Source: an uncultured Treponema sp. (lineage in GTDB: Bacteria > Spirochaetota > Spirochaetia > Treponematales > Treponemataceae). From it: 39,096 nt of DNA. Positions 7,964-16,649 of the stretch are shown piece after piece; the stretch's first letter is position 1; each line of letters opens with the position of its first letter. The stretch lies in the NCBI GenBank assembly GCA_947167345.1, contig CAMVHR010000026.1, forward strand, positions 1 to 39,096, read 5' to 3'. Both the position numbers and the translations under genes were made by a program. The notes below the pieces were generated by a model. The model made no database searches. It was not told the origin of the DNA and worked only from the letters and a program-made list of their open reading frames with translations.

Positions 7964-9834
7964 ATTCTTTCTTTATAAAATGGAGAGTTATTTTTGTTCT
8001 GTCAATTATGATGGCAGGACTCATAACAATTTATGTACAATATGCAAAACTTGCATTTTCTCCAAAAAGACCGTTCAAGACGAAGCCTCACACTGTCGAA
8101 CGGGGTTCTATTGTGGACAGAAACGGAAAGCCTCTTGCCGTACAGACTAATTTCTATCATTTCGGAATAACTCCAAAGATGATAAAAAATGTCGCAGGCT
8201 TTTCTGTAGCCGTAGCACCAGCACTAGACATGAATGCAAATGACATTGCTTCTCGCATTACGATGAATAAAGGAAGTAATTTTATATATCTTAAAAAAAA
8301 ACTTACACAGGACGAATATAATTATCTTTCAGAAATAATTAGAAACAACAACTTCATTTCATTCTGCCAGTTTGACAAAATTCCTGGACGAATATATCCA
8401 GAAGATAATCTTGCAAGCCAGCTTATAGGCTACATGGGAGATGACGGTAAAGGGTTAAGCGGTATTGAATATTCACAACAAGACATTCTGTCACCTGCAA
8501 TTCAAAATGATACAACAGAAGACCTTTATGGAGACAACGTATATCTTACGATAGATGCAAACTTACAGTACAAGCTTGAAAAGATTGCACAAAAAACAAT
8601 TGAAAAAACACAAGCAGAAAACATGATGATTATAGCCGCTAATGCCCGTAACGGAGAAATTCTTTCCTATATCAGCCTGCCTTCGGCAAACTTAAACTAC
8701 TTTACGTCTGCAAAACCGGAAGAAACTATAGACAGACCGGCAGCAACAGCCTATGAACCAGGAAGCGTCTTCAAGATTTTTTCGACAGCAACATTCATAG
8801 ATTCAGGTGCCTTTTCAACAGATAAAATATTCTTATGTGACGGAATCTATGAGCAGACAACGAATTTAGGAGAGCATTTTAAAATTACATGTCTTGACCA
8901 CCATGGCTGGGTTTCTGCACGAGAAGCCTTAAAATATTCATGCAATGATGCCTTGGCACAGATGAGTGAGTTTATTGACACAAATACGTTTCTTTCATAC
9001 ATACACAAATTTGGTTTTGGGGAAAAAACTGGCATTGAACTACCATCAGAGTCAAAAGGCTCTGTCAAAAATACTGATGACAAATACTGGTCTGCACGAA
9101 GCAAGCCAACAATGTCAATCGGTCAGGAAATAAGTGTCAATGCATTGCAGATGGTACATGCAGCCACAGCCCTTGCAAACAAGGGGGTGCCAATAAAATT
9201 AACTGTAATAAATCGTATTACAGACAGAAATGGAACGGAAAAATACGTACACAAGCCAGAATATGAAGAACGGGTACTAAAATCATCAACAGCACAATAT
9301 ATTTTAAGCTGTATGGAAACAACAGCCCAAAGCGGAACTGGGCACAATGCAAACCTTAGCGACATTTCCATAGGAGTAAAGACTGGTACAGCACAGATGG
9401 CAGATCCTGTAAACGGTGGATACAGCGATACAGACTTTCTTTCAAACTGTCTGGCAATTTTCCCAGTTGAAGACCCTGAAATAATCCTATACATCATTAT
9501 CGAAAAAGCAAAGGGAGAAACTTATGCAGGCCGTATAGTTGCACCTGTAATTGCAGAAACTGCTGATGAAATAATAAACCACTTGGGATTGAACAGAAAC
9601 AACGCTGCAAGTCTGGAGCATTCAGGAACAATATCTATCAAAGAAAATACGCCTTTAGCTATAGGAAAAATCGTACCAGACTTTACAGGAAGGCCCAAAA
9701 GAGACATTCTGCCTCTTCTAGATCAGACAAGCTATAATTTCATAATACATGGAGAAGGCTGGGTTGTCTCTCAAAATCCAGAGCCGGGAACGCCAGTTAC
9801 GGAGAACATGACCATTGAACTCATTCTTGAATAA
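7954..9834 (+). CDS. Class B penicillin-binding protein (FtsI/PBP2-type transpeptidase) with C-terminal PASTA domain
   Basis: A peptidoglycan D,D-transpeptidase for septal or side-wall synthesis. One N-terminal membrane helix (about residues 12-30) is followed by the PBP dimerisation domain (VERGSIVDRNGKPLAV near residue 48) and the transpeptidase domain, with SVFK (Ser271-Lys274), SCN (329-331) and KTG (476-478). The final ~65 residues (GKIVPDFTGRPKRDILPLL...) form a single PASTA domain, as in SpoVD/PBP2x-like proteins. It overlaps lepB by 10 bp upstream and the DUF115 gene by 20 bp downstream. It is probably the ftsI-type division PBP, but no ftsW, mraW or mur genes flank it to decide, so I leave the symbol blank. 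Confidence 0.92.
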   Translation: MQLNSFFIKWRVIFVLSIMMAGLITIYVQYAKLAFSPKRPFKTKPHTVERGSIVDRNGKPLAVQTNFYHFGITPKMIKNVAGFSVAVAPALDMNANDIASRITMNKGSNFIYLKKKLTQDEYNYLSEIIRNNNFISFCQFDKIPGRIYPEDNLASQLIGYMGDDGKGLSGIEYSQQDILSPAIQNDTTEDLYGDNVYLTIDANLQYKLEKIAQKTIEKTQAENMMIIAANARNGEILSYISLPSANLNYFTSAKPEETIDRPAATAYEPGSVFKIFSTATFIDSGAFSTDKIFLCDGIYEQTTNLGEHFKITCLDHHGWVSAREALKYSCNDALAQMSEFIDTNTFLSYIHKFGFGEKTGIELPSESKGSVKNTDDKYWSARSKPTMSIGQEISVNALQMVHAATALANKGVPIKLTVINRITDRNGTEKYVHKPEYEERVLKSSTAQYILSCMETTAQSGTGHNANLSDISIGVKTGTAQMADPVNGGYSDTDFLSNCLAIFPVEDPEIILYIIIEKAKGETYAGRIVAPVIAETADEIINHLGLNRNNAASLEHSGTISIKENTPLAIGKIVPDFTGRPKRDILPLLDQTSYNFIIHGEGWVVSQNPEPGTPVTENMTIELILE

Positions 9835-11665
9835 AAATTATGCACTTTTTGAAAAACGTTTTCCATCGCTAAGCGAAATGCTCAAAGATGATTTTGACAG
9901 CTTTGAAAAAAATCCTCTTCCGCTAAATATTGAAAATGCAAAGAACGGTTCTCCTACAGTAATGGACAATAAACTTGCCCTTCATTCAAAATATAATCCT
10001 GAGCGAGAAGCTCAACAATTTGTCGCTAATTTTTCAGAAGATGCATACCAAGCTGCTGTATTTATTAGTTTTGGACTAGGCTATGCACCTATTGAATTTG
10101 TAAAAAAACATCCGTCTGTACCTGTAATAATAATAGAACCAGACCCAAATTACTTGCTCATGGCATTCAGTGTTCTTGACTGGTCCTCTATTCTTAATCA
10201 TGAAAACCTAATCATTGCAGTAAAAGCAAATGTTGATGCAATTCAACAAATTCTTTCTCAATATAAAAGTTCTCAGTTGTATACATTTACAATTCCCTCT
10301 CAAACTGCCCACTGTAAGGACTATGCAGAAGCAGTAAAATCAATAATCAAAAAAAATGAACAGAAAGATACAATAAATACAAATACACTTGAAAAATTCT
10401 CTCACCTGTGGCTGAACAACAGCTGCAGAAATCTTCGTAAGCTGGAAATTCTAGACGGAATCCAGAAGTATGCAGGAGTAAATAAAAAGCTTTCAAGCCC
10501 AATTCCATTTGTTGTTTTGGCAGCAGGTCCAAGTCTTGCGACTATATTACCATATTTAAAAGAATTGAAAAAAAGAAGCATTATAATCTGCGTCGATACA
10601 GCTTTACACTCATGCCTTGCATGCGGAATTGAACCAGATTTTATTATTCTAGTCGATCCTCAATATGCATGTGCCATGCACCTTGAGTTTTTAAGTGCGC
10701 CAACATCCATTCTTGTTACCGAAAGTGCAGCATGGCCTTCCGTTTTCAGATTCAACTGCAAAGAAATCGTATTATGTTCGTCAATGTTTCCTATCGGGCA
10801 ATACTTTGAAAAAAAAATGGGTCAAAAAGGCAAGCTTGGTGCAGGCGGTAGCGTTTCTACAACAGCATGGGATTTTGCACGGATCTGTGGTGCAAAAGAG
10901 ATTTTTATTGCAGGAATGGATTTAGGATTTCCAGGTAAACAGACGCATATAAGGGGTTCTCAGTTTGAAGAAAGGGAACATCGGGTGTCTAACAGAATAA
11001 ATTCTTCTGAGACACAAAGTACAACGGCCCTTATGAGTGCATATCCGACTTATGCTCAGGACTATAACGGAAAAAAACTTTTAACAGACAAGCGCATGTC
11101 TTTATTTTCCTGGTGGTTTGAAAACAACTGTCAGATTGCAGAGGAAGAAGGCACAAGAACATACTCCATTACAAAAGAAAGCCTTGCCATAAAAAATATT
11201 TACAGTGCCGATGTAAAAGACCTGCTTGCATTACCTGACTTATCAGGGGTAAAAAAAGAGTTTTTTGCTATCGCTCAGAATGTAGCAGAGCAATACCGTC
11301 AATCCTCATTAAAATCAGATTTTAATACTGTATACAGTTCTTTTATTTCAAACCTTGAAATGCTTGATGCTATAGCAAAAAAGGGACTGGCTCTCTGTGA
11401 CAAAGCAATAAAAAACAGGCTGAAAGCTCCTGAAATATTTCAGGAACTGTCTTTGGTTGATGCAAAAATAATGAATTCAGAGGCAAAGGATGCTGCATCA
11501 TTAGTATTTCCTACAGAACGAAAAATAAAAGAACTGACAAAAGATTTACCGCAGGAACCTCACCTGAAATCATTATATTACAGTAAAATAATCTATGCAG
11601 AACTGACAAAAGCCATTCATGAATACTTAAAGACTCTTTCTACCGTTAAATTTTCAAACTTTTAG
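9815..11665 (+). CDS. DUF115 / MptE-like 'motility-associated factor' family protein
   Basis: A large cytoplasmic protein of the DUF115 family (6-hydroxymethylpterin diphosphokinase MptE-like fold), often annotated as motility-associated factor glycosyltransferase. Relatives are implicated in glycosylating flagellins in polarly or periplasmically flagellated bacteria. The core starts near residue 231 with VVLAAGPSLATILPYLKEL, followed by ICVDTALHSCLACGIEPDFI and later GAGGSVSTTAWDFARICGAKEIFIAGMDLG, the family's nucleotide-binding signatures. The TTG start at 9815 lies within the PBP gene (20-bp overlap), with a GGAG upstream; no in-frame ATG occurs before codon 21. Linkage to cell-wall genes suggests co-expression during envelope and flagellar growth. 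The substrate is not determinable from sequence. Confidence 0.85.
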   Translation: MNSFLNKNYALFEKRFPSLSEMLKDDFDSFEKNPLPLNIENAKNGSPTVMDNKLALHSKYNPEREAQQFVANFSEDAYQAAVFISFGLGYAPIEFVKKHPSVPVIIIEPDPNYLLMAFSVLDWSSILNHENLIIAVKANVDAIQQILSQYKSSQLYTFTIPSQTAHCKDYAEAVKSIIKKNEQKDTINTNTLEKFSHLWLNNSCRNLRKLEILDGIQKYAGVNKKLSSPIPFVVLAAGPSLATILPYLKELKKRSIIICVDTALHSCLACGIEPDFIILVDPQYACAMHLEFLSAPTSILVTESAAWPSVFRFNCKEIVLCSSMFPIGQYFEKKMGQKGKLGAGGSVSTTAWDFARICGAKEIFIAGMDLGFPGKQTHIRGSQFEEREHRVSNRINSSETQSTTALMSAYPTYAQDYNGKKLLTDKRMSLFSWWFENNCQIAEEEGTRTYSITKESLAIKNIYSADVKDLLALPDLSGVKKEFFAIAQNVAEQYRQSSLKSDFNTVYSSFISNLEMLDAIAKKGLALCDKAIKNRLKAPEIFQELSLVDAKIMNSEAKDAASLVFPTERKIKELTKDLPQEPHLKSLYYSKIIYAELTKAIHEYLKTLSTVKFSNF

Positions 11666-11760
11666 TTAAGTTCCATGCCTCTACACCGATAATAGAATTA
11701 GATTGTGATTAAGGTCCATACTAATTGAGTGTAAAAACTTCTATTAGGATTTACCTTATA

Positions 11761-11815
11761 CATTTCGTGACAGACGTGTCTTTGACATCCAGACGCCTGT
11801 CATGAAATGCTTTTT
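11761..11815 (+). terminator. Intrinsic terminator-like hairpin 1 downstream of the DUF115 gene
   Basis: Arms 11761-11773 (catttcgtgacag) and 11797-11809 (ctgtcatgaaatg) pair over 13 bp with one G.U. They are followed directly by CTTTTT (11810-11815). The inner 23 nt can pair further (acgtgtc with gacgc). It lies 96 bp after the stop codon, so it could end the lepB operon or a small untranslated RNA. Confidence 0.65.
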
Positions 11816-11827
11816 ACCTCTCATGTT

Positions 11828-11860
11828 AAGAGTCAAAGGGTTTCTTTGACTCTTATTTTT
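11828..11860 (+). terminator. Intrinsic terminator 2 before the HD-GYP gene
   Basis: A perfect 11-bp stem (aagagtcaaag 11828-11838, ctttgactctt 11844-11854) with a 5-nt loop, followed by ATTTTT. It is the second strong hairpin within 100 bp and isolates the HD-GYP gene from the upstream operon. Confidence 0.8.
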
Positions 11861-11878
11861 ATTAAATACACCATTTTT

Positions 11879-11908
11879 TTGAGTTTATTCTTATAAATTT
11901 CATATTAT
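11879..11908 (+). promoter_or_regulatory. Candidate sigma70-type promoter for the HD-GYP gene
   Basis: TTGAGT (11879-11884), an 18-bp spacer, then TATTAT (11903-11908). The predicted start is near 11915, giving a ~50-nt leader with a strong AAGGAG ribosome site before the ATG at 11964. Read by eye only. Confidence 0.5.
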
Positions 11909-11963
11909 CCTTATAAATAGTATAAAGTTTACCGATAAATAGAAAGGAGATACGGAGACATAA

Positions 11964-13349
11964 ATGAATTCGTTTGACGTTGAAAAAATAAAAGCATTAA
12001 CAATATTCAATGATAATGTATACATAGACAATGCTTTCCTTTTGATACCAGCAAATTGTACTATTGAAAATTCTCTATTAAAATCAATACAGGAATGGCA
12101 TTTTACAAAGTTATACTCAAACGGATCTGATAATGGCGGAGAATCAGCATCTAAGGCTTCAGAGCAGCATTCTGATGCAGCCCAACCAGCTGCCAACCAA
12201 GATACTACAAAATATGTAGATAAAGAACCAAATCTTATTTCAGAAGAAAAAGTAGAAAATATAAGAAAAAAAACAGAATCGGTAGATGCAAGCGAATTTC
12301 TTGGAGACGAAACTTCTACAGCACCCGTACAGGACGTGAAAGCAGAAACTCCAAAAGGAACTCCTCAAGAGCAAAAAACTCCGTCACAAGAAGTTTCAGA
12401 TGCAACAGCATCATCTATGACTTTTGCAAATAATCCGGCTGAACTTGAAAACGCAAAAAAAATATATAAAGAGTTTACGGCATATCTGAATAAAGTTTAC
12501 ATGCTTTATGCGACAACAAAAGAATTAAACAATCAGGAAATTACAAGTGAGGTAACAAAGTTTATTGCCTTCATAAAAGCTAACCGCAGCTATGTTCTCA
12601 GAATCATTTCTGATCCAACAATGTATGATAAAAATTTCCTTATAAATCACAGTATCCGTTCTACCGTAGTATGCATAACAATAGGCTTGCAGTTAAAAAT
12701 GCCGGAAGACAGGCTTGTTGAACTAGGAGTTGCAAGTTTTCTTCACGAAATAGGCATGATATTACTTCCGCCTCAGCTTTACATGAATGACAAACAGCTT
12801 TCTGCACCAGAAAAGCTCATGGTAAATACACATCCTATAGTCAGCTATAATATTCTGAAAAAAGCAAATTTTTCTACAAACATTCAGATGGGTGTTCTTG
12901 AGCATCATGAGCGTATAAATGGTTCTGGATATCCAAGGCACATTACAGGAGAAAAAACTTCACTGTATGCAAAAATCATAGCAGTTGCATGTTCTTTTGA
13001 AGCCATTTCTGGATCACGTGAATACAGAGAAGAACGCAGTACTTTTGAAGCTTTAATAGAAATGCTCAGAAATACAAACAGACAGTATGAAGAGACAATA
13101 CTGAAATCGCTCCTGTACAGCATTTCACTCTACCCTATCGGTGTATATGTCTATCTATCAAATGGAAGAATAGCACAGGTTGTTGATGTATCTGTAGGCA
13201 ACCCAAAGACACCTTTTGTTCAGATCATAGGTGAAACTGACGCGGCAGGAAATCCTAAAATTGTACAGATAGACGCATTAAGACTCAAGATTGTAAGAGT
13301 TCTTAACAAAGCAGAAGTTGAAGACATGCTTAAAGCTATAAAAAAATAG
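11964..13349 (+). CDS. HD-GYP-type domain protein with altered catalytic motif
   Basis: HD-GYP proteins hydrolyse cyclic di-GMP. The N-terminal ~65 residues are unassigned. A low-complexity Ala/Glu/Lys/Thr-rich linker runs about residues 50-150, then the HD-GYP-like domain covers about 225-400. Recognisable pieces are NHSIRS (His229), FLHEIG (His261-Glu262 where the family has HD), THP near 295, and HHERINGSGYP (314-324). The HD aspartate is Glu, the usual GK after it is GM, and the ADxFDA motif reads ACSFEA. Those are metal-ligand positions, so activity is uncertain; it may bind c-di-GMP or have retuned catalysis. Monocistronic: preceded by two terminators and followed 18 bp later by the convergent aldo/keto reductase gene. 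Confidence 0.85.
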   Translation: MNSFDVEKIKALTIFNDNVYIDNAFLLIPANCTIENSLLKSIQEWHFTKLYSNGSDNGGESASKASEQHSDAAQPAANQDTTKYVDKEPNLISEEKVENIRKKTESVDASEFLGDETSTAPVQDVKAETPKGTPQEQKTPSQEVSDATASSMTFANNPAELENAKKIYKEFTAYLNKVYMLYATTKELNNQEITSEVTKFIAFIKANRSYVLRIISDPTMYDKNFLINHSIRSTVVCITIGLQLKMPEDRLVELGVASFLHEIGMILLPPQLYMNDKQLSAPEKLMVNTHPIVSYNILKKANFSTNIQMGVLEHHERINGSGYPRHITGEKTSLYAKIIAVACSFEAISGSREYREERSTFEALIEMLRNTNRQYEETILKSLLYSISLYPIGVYVYLSNGRIAQVVDVSVGNPKTPFVQIIGETDAAGNPKIVQIDALRLKIVRVLNKAEVEDMLKAIKK

Positions 13350-13367
13350 CAGGCACAATAAGGAAAA

Positions 13368-14150
13368 TCAATTAAAAAACTGCCTGATTCTCTTGACTTC
13401 CTGTTTAAATTTTTCATCTATAACAGGCGGATGATCGTTGAAATATAGAATCTGACCTAATTCTTCCTGTGTATGAGTTCCCCAGACAGGAATTACATTT
13501 TCGTACTGCTGTAAAAATCCAAGGGCAAGAGGAATGTTCTTTACAATTCCGCCGTTTAAGGGCTGCATAGCTATGCATCCCACATCATTTTCATCGCACA
13601 AATTTACCAAATTTTCAGTAACATCGCTAGAAATCATGTTAAAAGAAAACTGCACAGTTTCATACAAACCACTTAAAATAGCTTCACGAGCCAGTTCCAA
13701 ATTTTCCGTAACAATTCCAAAATGCTTTATAATGCCCTGTTTTTTTAAAGAAACTAAAACATCATACAAACCATCGGAACCATTTTTCACAGGAAGAAAA
13801 GGGGGATTTTCAAGCTGATATAAATCTATCGAATCTGTTTCAAGAGCAAAAAGACTTTCAGGTAAATCTTTCTGTAAAGATTTAGCATCACAGGCATCAG
13901 TCTTTGTCGCAAGAAGAACATCTTTTCGAATGCCATGAAGGGCCTTTCCAAGACGCTTTTCACATACAGGCGTGGAATGAGCGGTATCAAAAAAATTAAT
14001 ACCGCCATCATAAGCCTGATGCACAAGGGAACAAACCTTTTCTTCAGCCTTATCGCCATAAGCCTCAATTTCCTTACAATCAAGGCTCATTGCACCGAAA
14101 GCCGTACGACTAACGAGAAGATTTGTTTTTCCAAGTGCAACATATTCCAC
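13368..14150 (-). CDS. Aldo/keto reductase-family protein lacking canonical catalytic Tyr and His
   Basis: A TIM-barrel protein of the aldo/keto reductase superfamily, 260 residues (short for the usual ~280-320). Family landmarks are LGKTNLLVSRTAFGAM at the N-terminus, GGINFFDTAHST (49-60), LLATKTD (Lys83), IDLYQLEN (108-115) and IKHFGIVTEN. In the usual Asp-Tyr-Lys-His tetrad, Asp55 and Lys83 are present, but the Tyr position (DTAxxY) is Thr60 and the His position (DLYQxH) is Glu114. Either the substrate chemistry differs or it is not a reductase. It starts 5 bp after the glyS stop on the same strand, so it is probably co-transcribed with glyS; no functional link to that enzyme is known to me. 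Confidence 0.88.
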   Translation of the reverse strand: MEYVALGKTNLLVSRTAFGAMSLDCKEIEAYGDKAEEKVCSLVHQAYDGGINFFDTAHSTPVCEKRLGKALHGIRKDVLLATKTDACDAKSLQKDLPESLFALETDSIDLYQLENPPFLPVKNGSDGLYDVLVSLKKQGIIKHFGIVTENLELAREAILSGLYETVQFSFNMISSDVTENLVNLCDENDVGCIAMQPLNGGIVKNIPLALGFLQQYENVIPVWGTHTQEELGQILYFNDHPPVIDEKFKQEVKRIRQFFN

Positions 14151-14155
14151 GTCAA

Positions 14156-15640
14156 TTACCTCTGAACAGGCTTATAGCTTTTGATTGACTTGTGAATAAA
14201 AAGAATCAGATCATCAACAGAAACTCGTTCCTGTTCCATAGAATCCCTGAAACGTACAGTTACAGTATTAAACAAGTCATTCTTAGAACCGTCTTCTTTA
14301 GTTTCCTGAATAGTATCATAGTCAACTGTTACGCAGAACGGAGTTCCAACTTCATCCTGACGGCGGTAACGCTTGCCAACTGTTCCAGATGTATCAAAAT
14401 CAGTTACAAAGTCTTCCTTGAGAAGATGCTGAATTTCCTTTGCACGCTCTGCAAGTCCGTCTTTTTTCATCAAAGGAAGGACTGCAACTGTAATAGGCGC
14501 AAGTCGAGGATCAAGGTGCAAAACAGTTCTATAATCTTCTTTTCCATCAGTACCTACATTTTCTTCTTCATAGGCCTCACAAAGGAACATTAGGAAATTG
14601 CGATTAAGACCTGCAGAAGTCTCAATAACATAAGGAACATATTTCTTGTTTCCATCTTCCTGATCCATGTAGCTCATGTCTTTCTTAGAATATTCCATGT
14701 GCTGACTCAAGTCAAAGTCTGTACGGCTGTGAATGCCCTCAACTTCCTCAAATCCAATAGGGAAATTGTAAGTAATGTCATAAGCATCCTTTGCATAATG
14801 AGCAAGCTTATCATGATGATGCCATTTAAGCTGCTTTTCTGGGATGCCGTACTTAAGATAGAACTGCCAGCGATCCTGCCTCCAACGCTCAAAAACCTCG
14901 TCTTCAGTTCCAGGTTTACAGAAATACTCCATTTCCATCTGCTCAAACTCGCATGTACGGAAAATAAAATTCTTAAAGATAATTTCGTTACGGAAAGATT
15001 TTCCAACCTGTGCAACTCCAAAAGGAATTTTCATGCGGTTAGACTGAACGATATTTTTAAAGTCAGTAAAAATGCCCTGGCAGGTTTCTGGACGCAGATA
15101 AATTAAATGAGACTCATCAGCAATAGGTCCCTGATAAGTTTTGAACATAAGATTAAACTCTCTTACAGCAGTATATTTACGTTCCTTGCTACCGCATGTA
15201 GGGCAATTGATATGCTCATCTATGAAAGCCTTCATTTCTTCGTGAGACATAGTATCAACAGGCTTTTCTGTTGTAAAGTTATTTGCAGAACACCAGTCTT
15301 CAATGAGCTTGTCAGCACGATGACGAGCATGACACTCAAGACAATCAATCATAGGATCAGAAAAACAGTCTACGTGACCAGATGCTTTCCATGTAGTATG
15401 ATGCTGGAAAATTGCAGAATCGAGACCAACAACATCATCATGAAGCTGTGTCATGTAATGCCACCATTCATTCTGAATATTGCGCTTGAACTCAACGCCA
15501 AGAGGACCATAATCCCATGCACCGGCCTGTCCACCATAAATCTCGCTGGCCTGATACACAAAACCTCTTCTCTTACACAATGAAATAATCTTATCCAGAG
15601 TACATGAATGATCTGGCTGATTAGATGCTTTTTTTTCCAT
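14156..15640 (-). CDS. glyS: Glycine--tRNA ligase (homodimeric class II type)
   Basis: Charges tRNA-Gly with glycine in the cytoplasm. The 494-residue single-chain form begins with a typical motif (ISLCKRRGFVYQASEIYGG, then AGAWDYGPLG) and has a zinc-binding-like CLECHARH...CPTCGS region (about 100-157), the class II motif 2 region (YLRPETCQGIFTDFKN...FRNEIIFKNFIFRTCEFEQME), and a C-terminal anticodon-binding domain (APITVAVLPLMKKDG...). The ATG at 15640 has a GGAG 11 nt upstream. It is transcribed from a well-matched promoter at 15697-15725 through a leader containing a 9-bp hairpin. It is followed by the aldo/keto reductase gene at a 5-bp gap. Confidence 0.96.
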   Translation of the reverse strand: MEKKASNQPDHSCTLDKIISLCKRRGFVYQASEIYGGQAGAWDYGPLGVEFKRNIQNEWWHYMTQLHDDVVGLDSAIFQHHTTWKASGHVDCFSDPMIDCLECHARHRADKLIEDWCSANNFTTEKPVDTMSHEEMKAFIDEHINCPTCGSKERKYTAVREFNLMFKTYQGPIADESHLIYLRPETCQGIFTDFKNIVQSNRMKIPFGVAQVGKSFRNEIIFKNFIFRTCEFEQMEMEYFCKPGTEDEVFERWRQDRWQFYLKYGIPEKQLKWHHHDKLAHYAKDAYDITYNFPIGFEEVEGIHSRTDFDLSQHMEYSKKDMSYMDQEDGNKKYVPYVIETSAGLNRNFLMFLCEAYEEENVGTDGKEDYRTVLHLDPRLAPITVAVLPLMKKDGLAERAKEIQHLLKEDFVTDFDTSGTVGKRYRRQDEVGTPFCVTVDYDTIQETKEDGSKNDLFNTVTVRFRDSMEQERVSVDDLILFIHKSIKSYKPVQR

Positions 15641-15659
15641 AAATCTTAAAACTCCTGTC

Positions 15660-15683
15660 CGCTGTCACCGGATTGTAACAGCG
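15660..15683 (-). promoter_or_regulatory. Leader hairpin just upstream of the glyS ribosome site
   Basis: On the - strand transcript cgctgttac (15683-15675) pairs with gtgacagcg (15668-15660), 9 bp with one G.U and a 6-nt loop. It ends a few nt before the GGAG and lies within ~10 nt of the predicted mRNA 5' end. No U-tract follows, so it is not a simple terminator; it may stabilise the mRNA or control translation. No T-box-like features were recognised in the ~50-nt leader. Confidence 0.5.
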
Positions 15684-15696
15684 TATAATTTTACAG

Positions 15697-15725
15697 AGTA
15701 TATCAAAAAACATTATAAGTTACAA
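15697..15725 (-). promoter_or_regulatory. Candidate glyS promoter
   Basis: Reading the - strand: TTGTAA (15725-15720), a 17-bp spacer, TATACT (15702-15697). The predicted start is near 15690. Confidence 0.6.
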
Positions 15726-15766
15726 GATTTATGATTTTAAGGCTGTCAAAAGACTGTTGGACAGAA

Positions 15767-16570
15767 CTAATCTTTCCAAGGAAAAATAAAGCTTTTCCAG
15801 CCTCTAGGGCCAAGAATGCGGCGGTCTTTTTCAAGCAATTCCTTCCAAGGAACATCAGCACGCTGCTCTTTTGTCAAATTCGGATTCACTTCGTACCAGT
15901 CATACTTGTAGAGACGCAGCCGCAATGCGTCTGTAGTTGTAATTGTCATTGTAGCAGGACCATTCAAAATTCCAAGGCTGAATATCATTACAAACAGGTT
16001 TACAAGATTTACAAGACCTACTCCGATAGTAAAAAAAACATTGTCCATAAAAATGATATAGCACTTTTTAAGGCATTTGAAAAAACCGTTATGCATAATG
16101 CTTCTTATGGGAAGAAACCACTGAAGCGAAAGAATTGTAATGAGGACAATCCAGAAAACAATGGAAGTCATAAACACACCAAGCAAAGAACCAAGACGCA
16201 GATAGTATGGAATGCTCGTAAACGTAACACAAATAAGAAATGTAATGAAAAGTCCAAACAAAGCACCATCTTTTATGCAAGGAAAAATATTCTTAAAAAG
16301 ATTATGAAGTTTAGGTGATTCAAAACTGGCTATTTTTAAAGCATTGTCACCTTCTGCAAATGTAAAAATACTAATCAAAACAGAAGAAACAAGAATTGCA
16401 AGAAATGAATAAACATTCAGGCTCACTTCCCCGCCAGGAATGTAGGTACTCATTATACATATAAAGCCAGAAACAGCAAAAACAACTACATTCAAAAGAT
16501 TTACAACAATAGTATGGAATAAATTGTCCCAAATATCACAAAAATTCTTTTTAAGAAAAAATCTAAACAT
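15767..16570 (-). CDS. Multi-pass membrane protein of unknown function
   Basis: From the ATG at 16570 the protein has about 267 residues. It has roughly five or six hydrophobic segments (for example NLLNVVVFAVSGFICIMSTY, FLAILVSSVLISIFTF, GALFGLFITFLICVTF, SIVFWIVLITILSLQWF, VGLVNLVNLFVMIFSLG) and a polar ~60-residue C-terminal tail rich in Lys, Arg and Trp. The overall plan recalls YesL/DUF624-like membrane proteins, but I do not recognise a family with confidence. Upstream in-frame ATGs at 16576 and 16651 are possible, but the latter would abut the divergent marR start and leave no promoter room. Its placement back-to-back with marR raises the possibility of shared control. Confidence 0.75.
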   Translation of the reverse strand: MFRFFLKKNFCDIWDNLFHTIVVNLLNVVVFAVSGFICIMSTYIPGGEVSLNVYSFLAILVSSVLISIFTFAEGDNALKIASFESPKLHNLFKNIFPCIKDGALFGLFITFLICVTFTSIPYYLRLGSLLGVFMTSIVFWIVLITILSLQWFLPIRSIMHNGFFKCLKKCYIIFMDNVFFTIGVGLVNLVNLFVMIFSLGILNGPATMTITTTDALRLRLYKYDWYEVNPNLTKEQRADVPWKELLEKDRRILGPRGWKSFIFPWKD

Positions 16571-16614
16571 GGTCATAGAATACTTTTTTTTGCCTATACA
16601 GTCAATAAAACCAA

Positions 16615-16643
16615 TGGACTTTTGAATAATCGTAAAATATAAT
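16615..16643 (+). promoter_or_regulatory. Candidate marR promoter, predicting a leaderless mRNA
   Basis: TGGACT (16615-16620), a 17-bp spacer, TATAAT (16638-16643). Seven bases after the -10 is the A of the marR ATG (16650), and no clear ribosome site precedes that ATG. The -35 match is poor. Confidence 0.4.
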
Positions 16644-16649
16644 AAAGCC

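Noticed and set aside
13349..13390. Terminator between the HD-GYP and aldo/keto reductase genes
   Set aside because: Only a 6-bp pairing (caggca/tgcctg) over a long loop and no U-tract.
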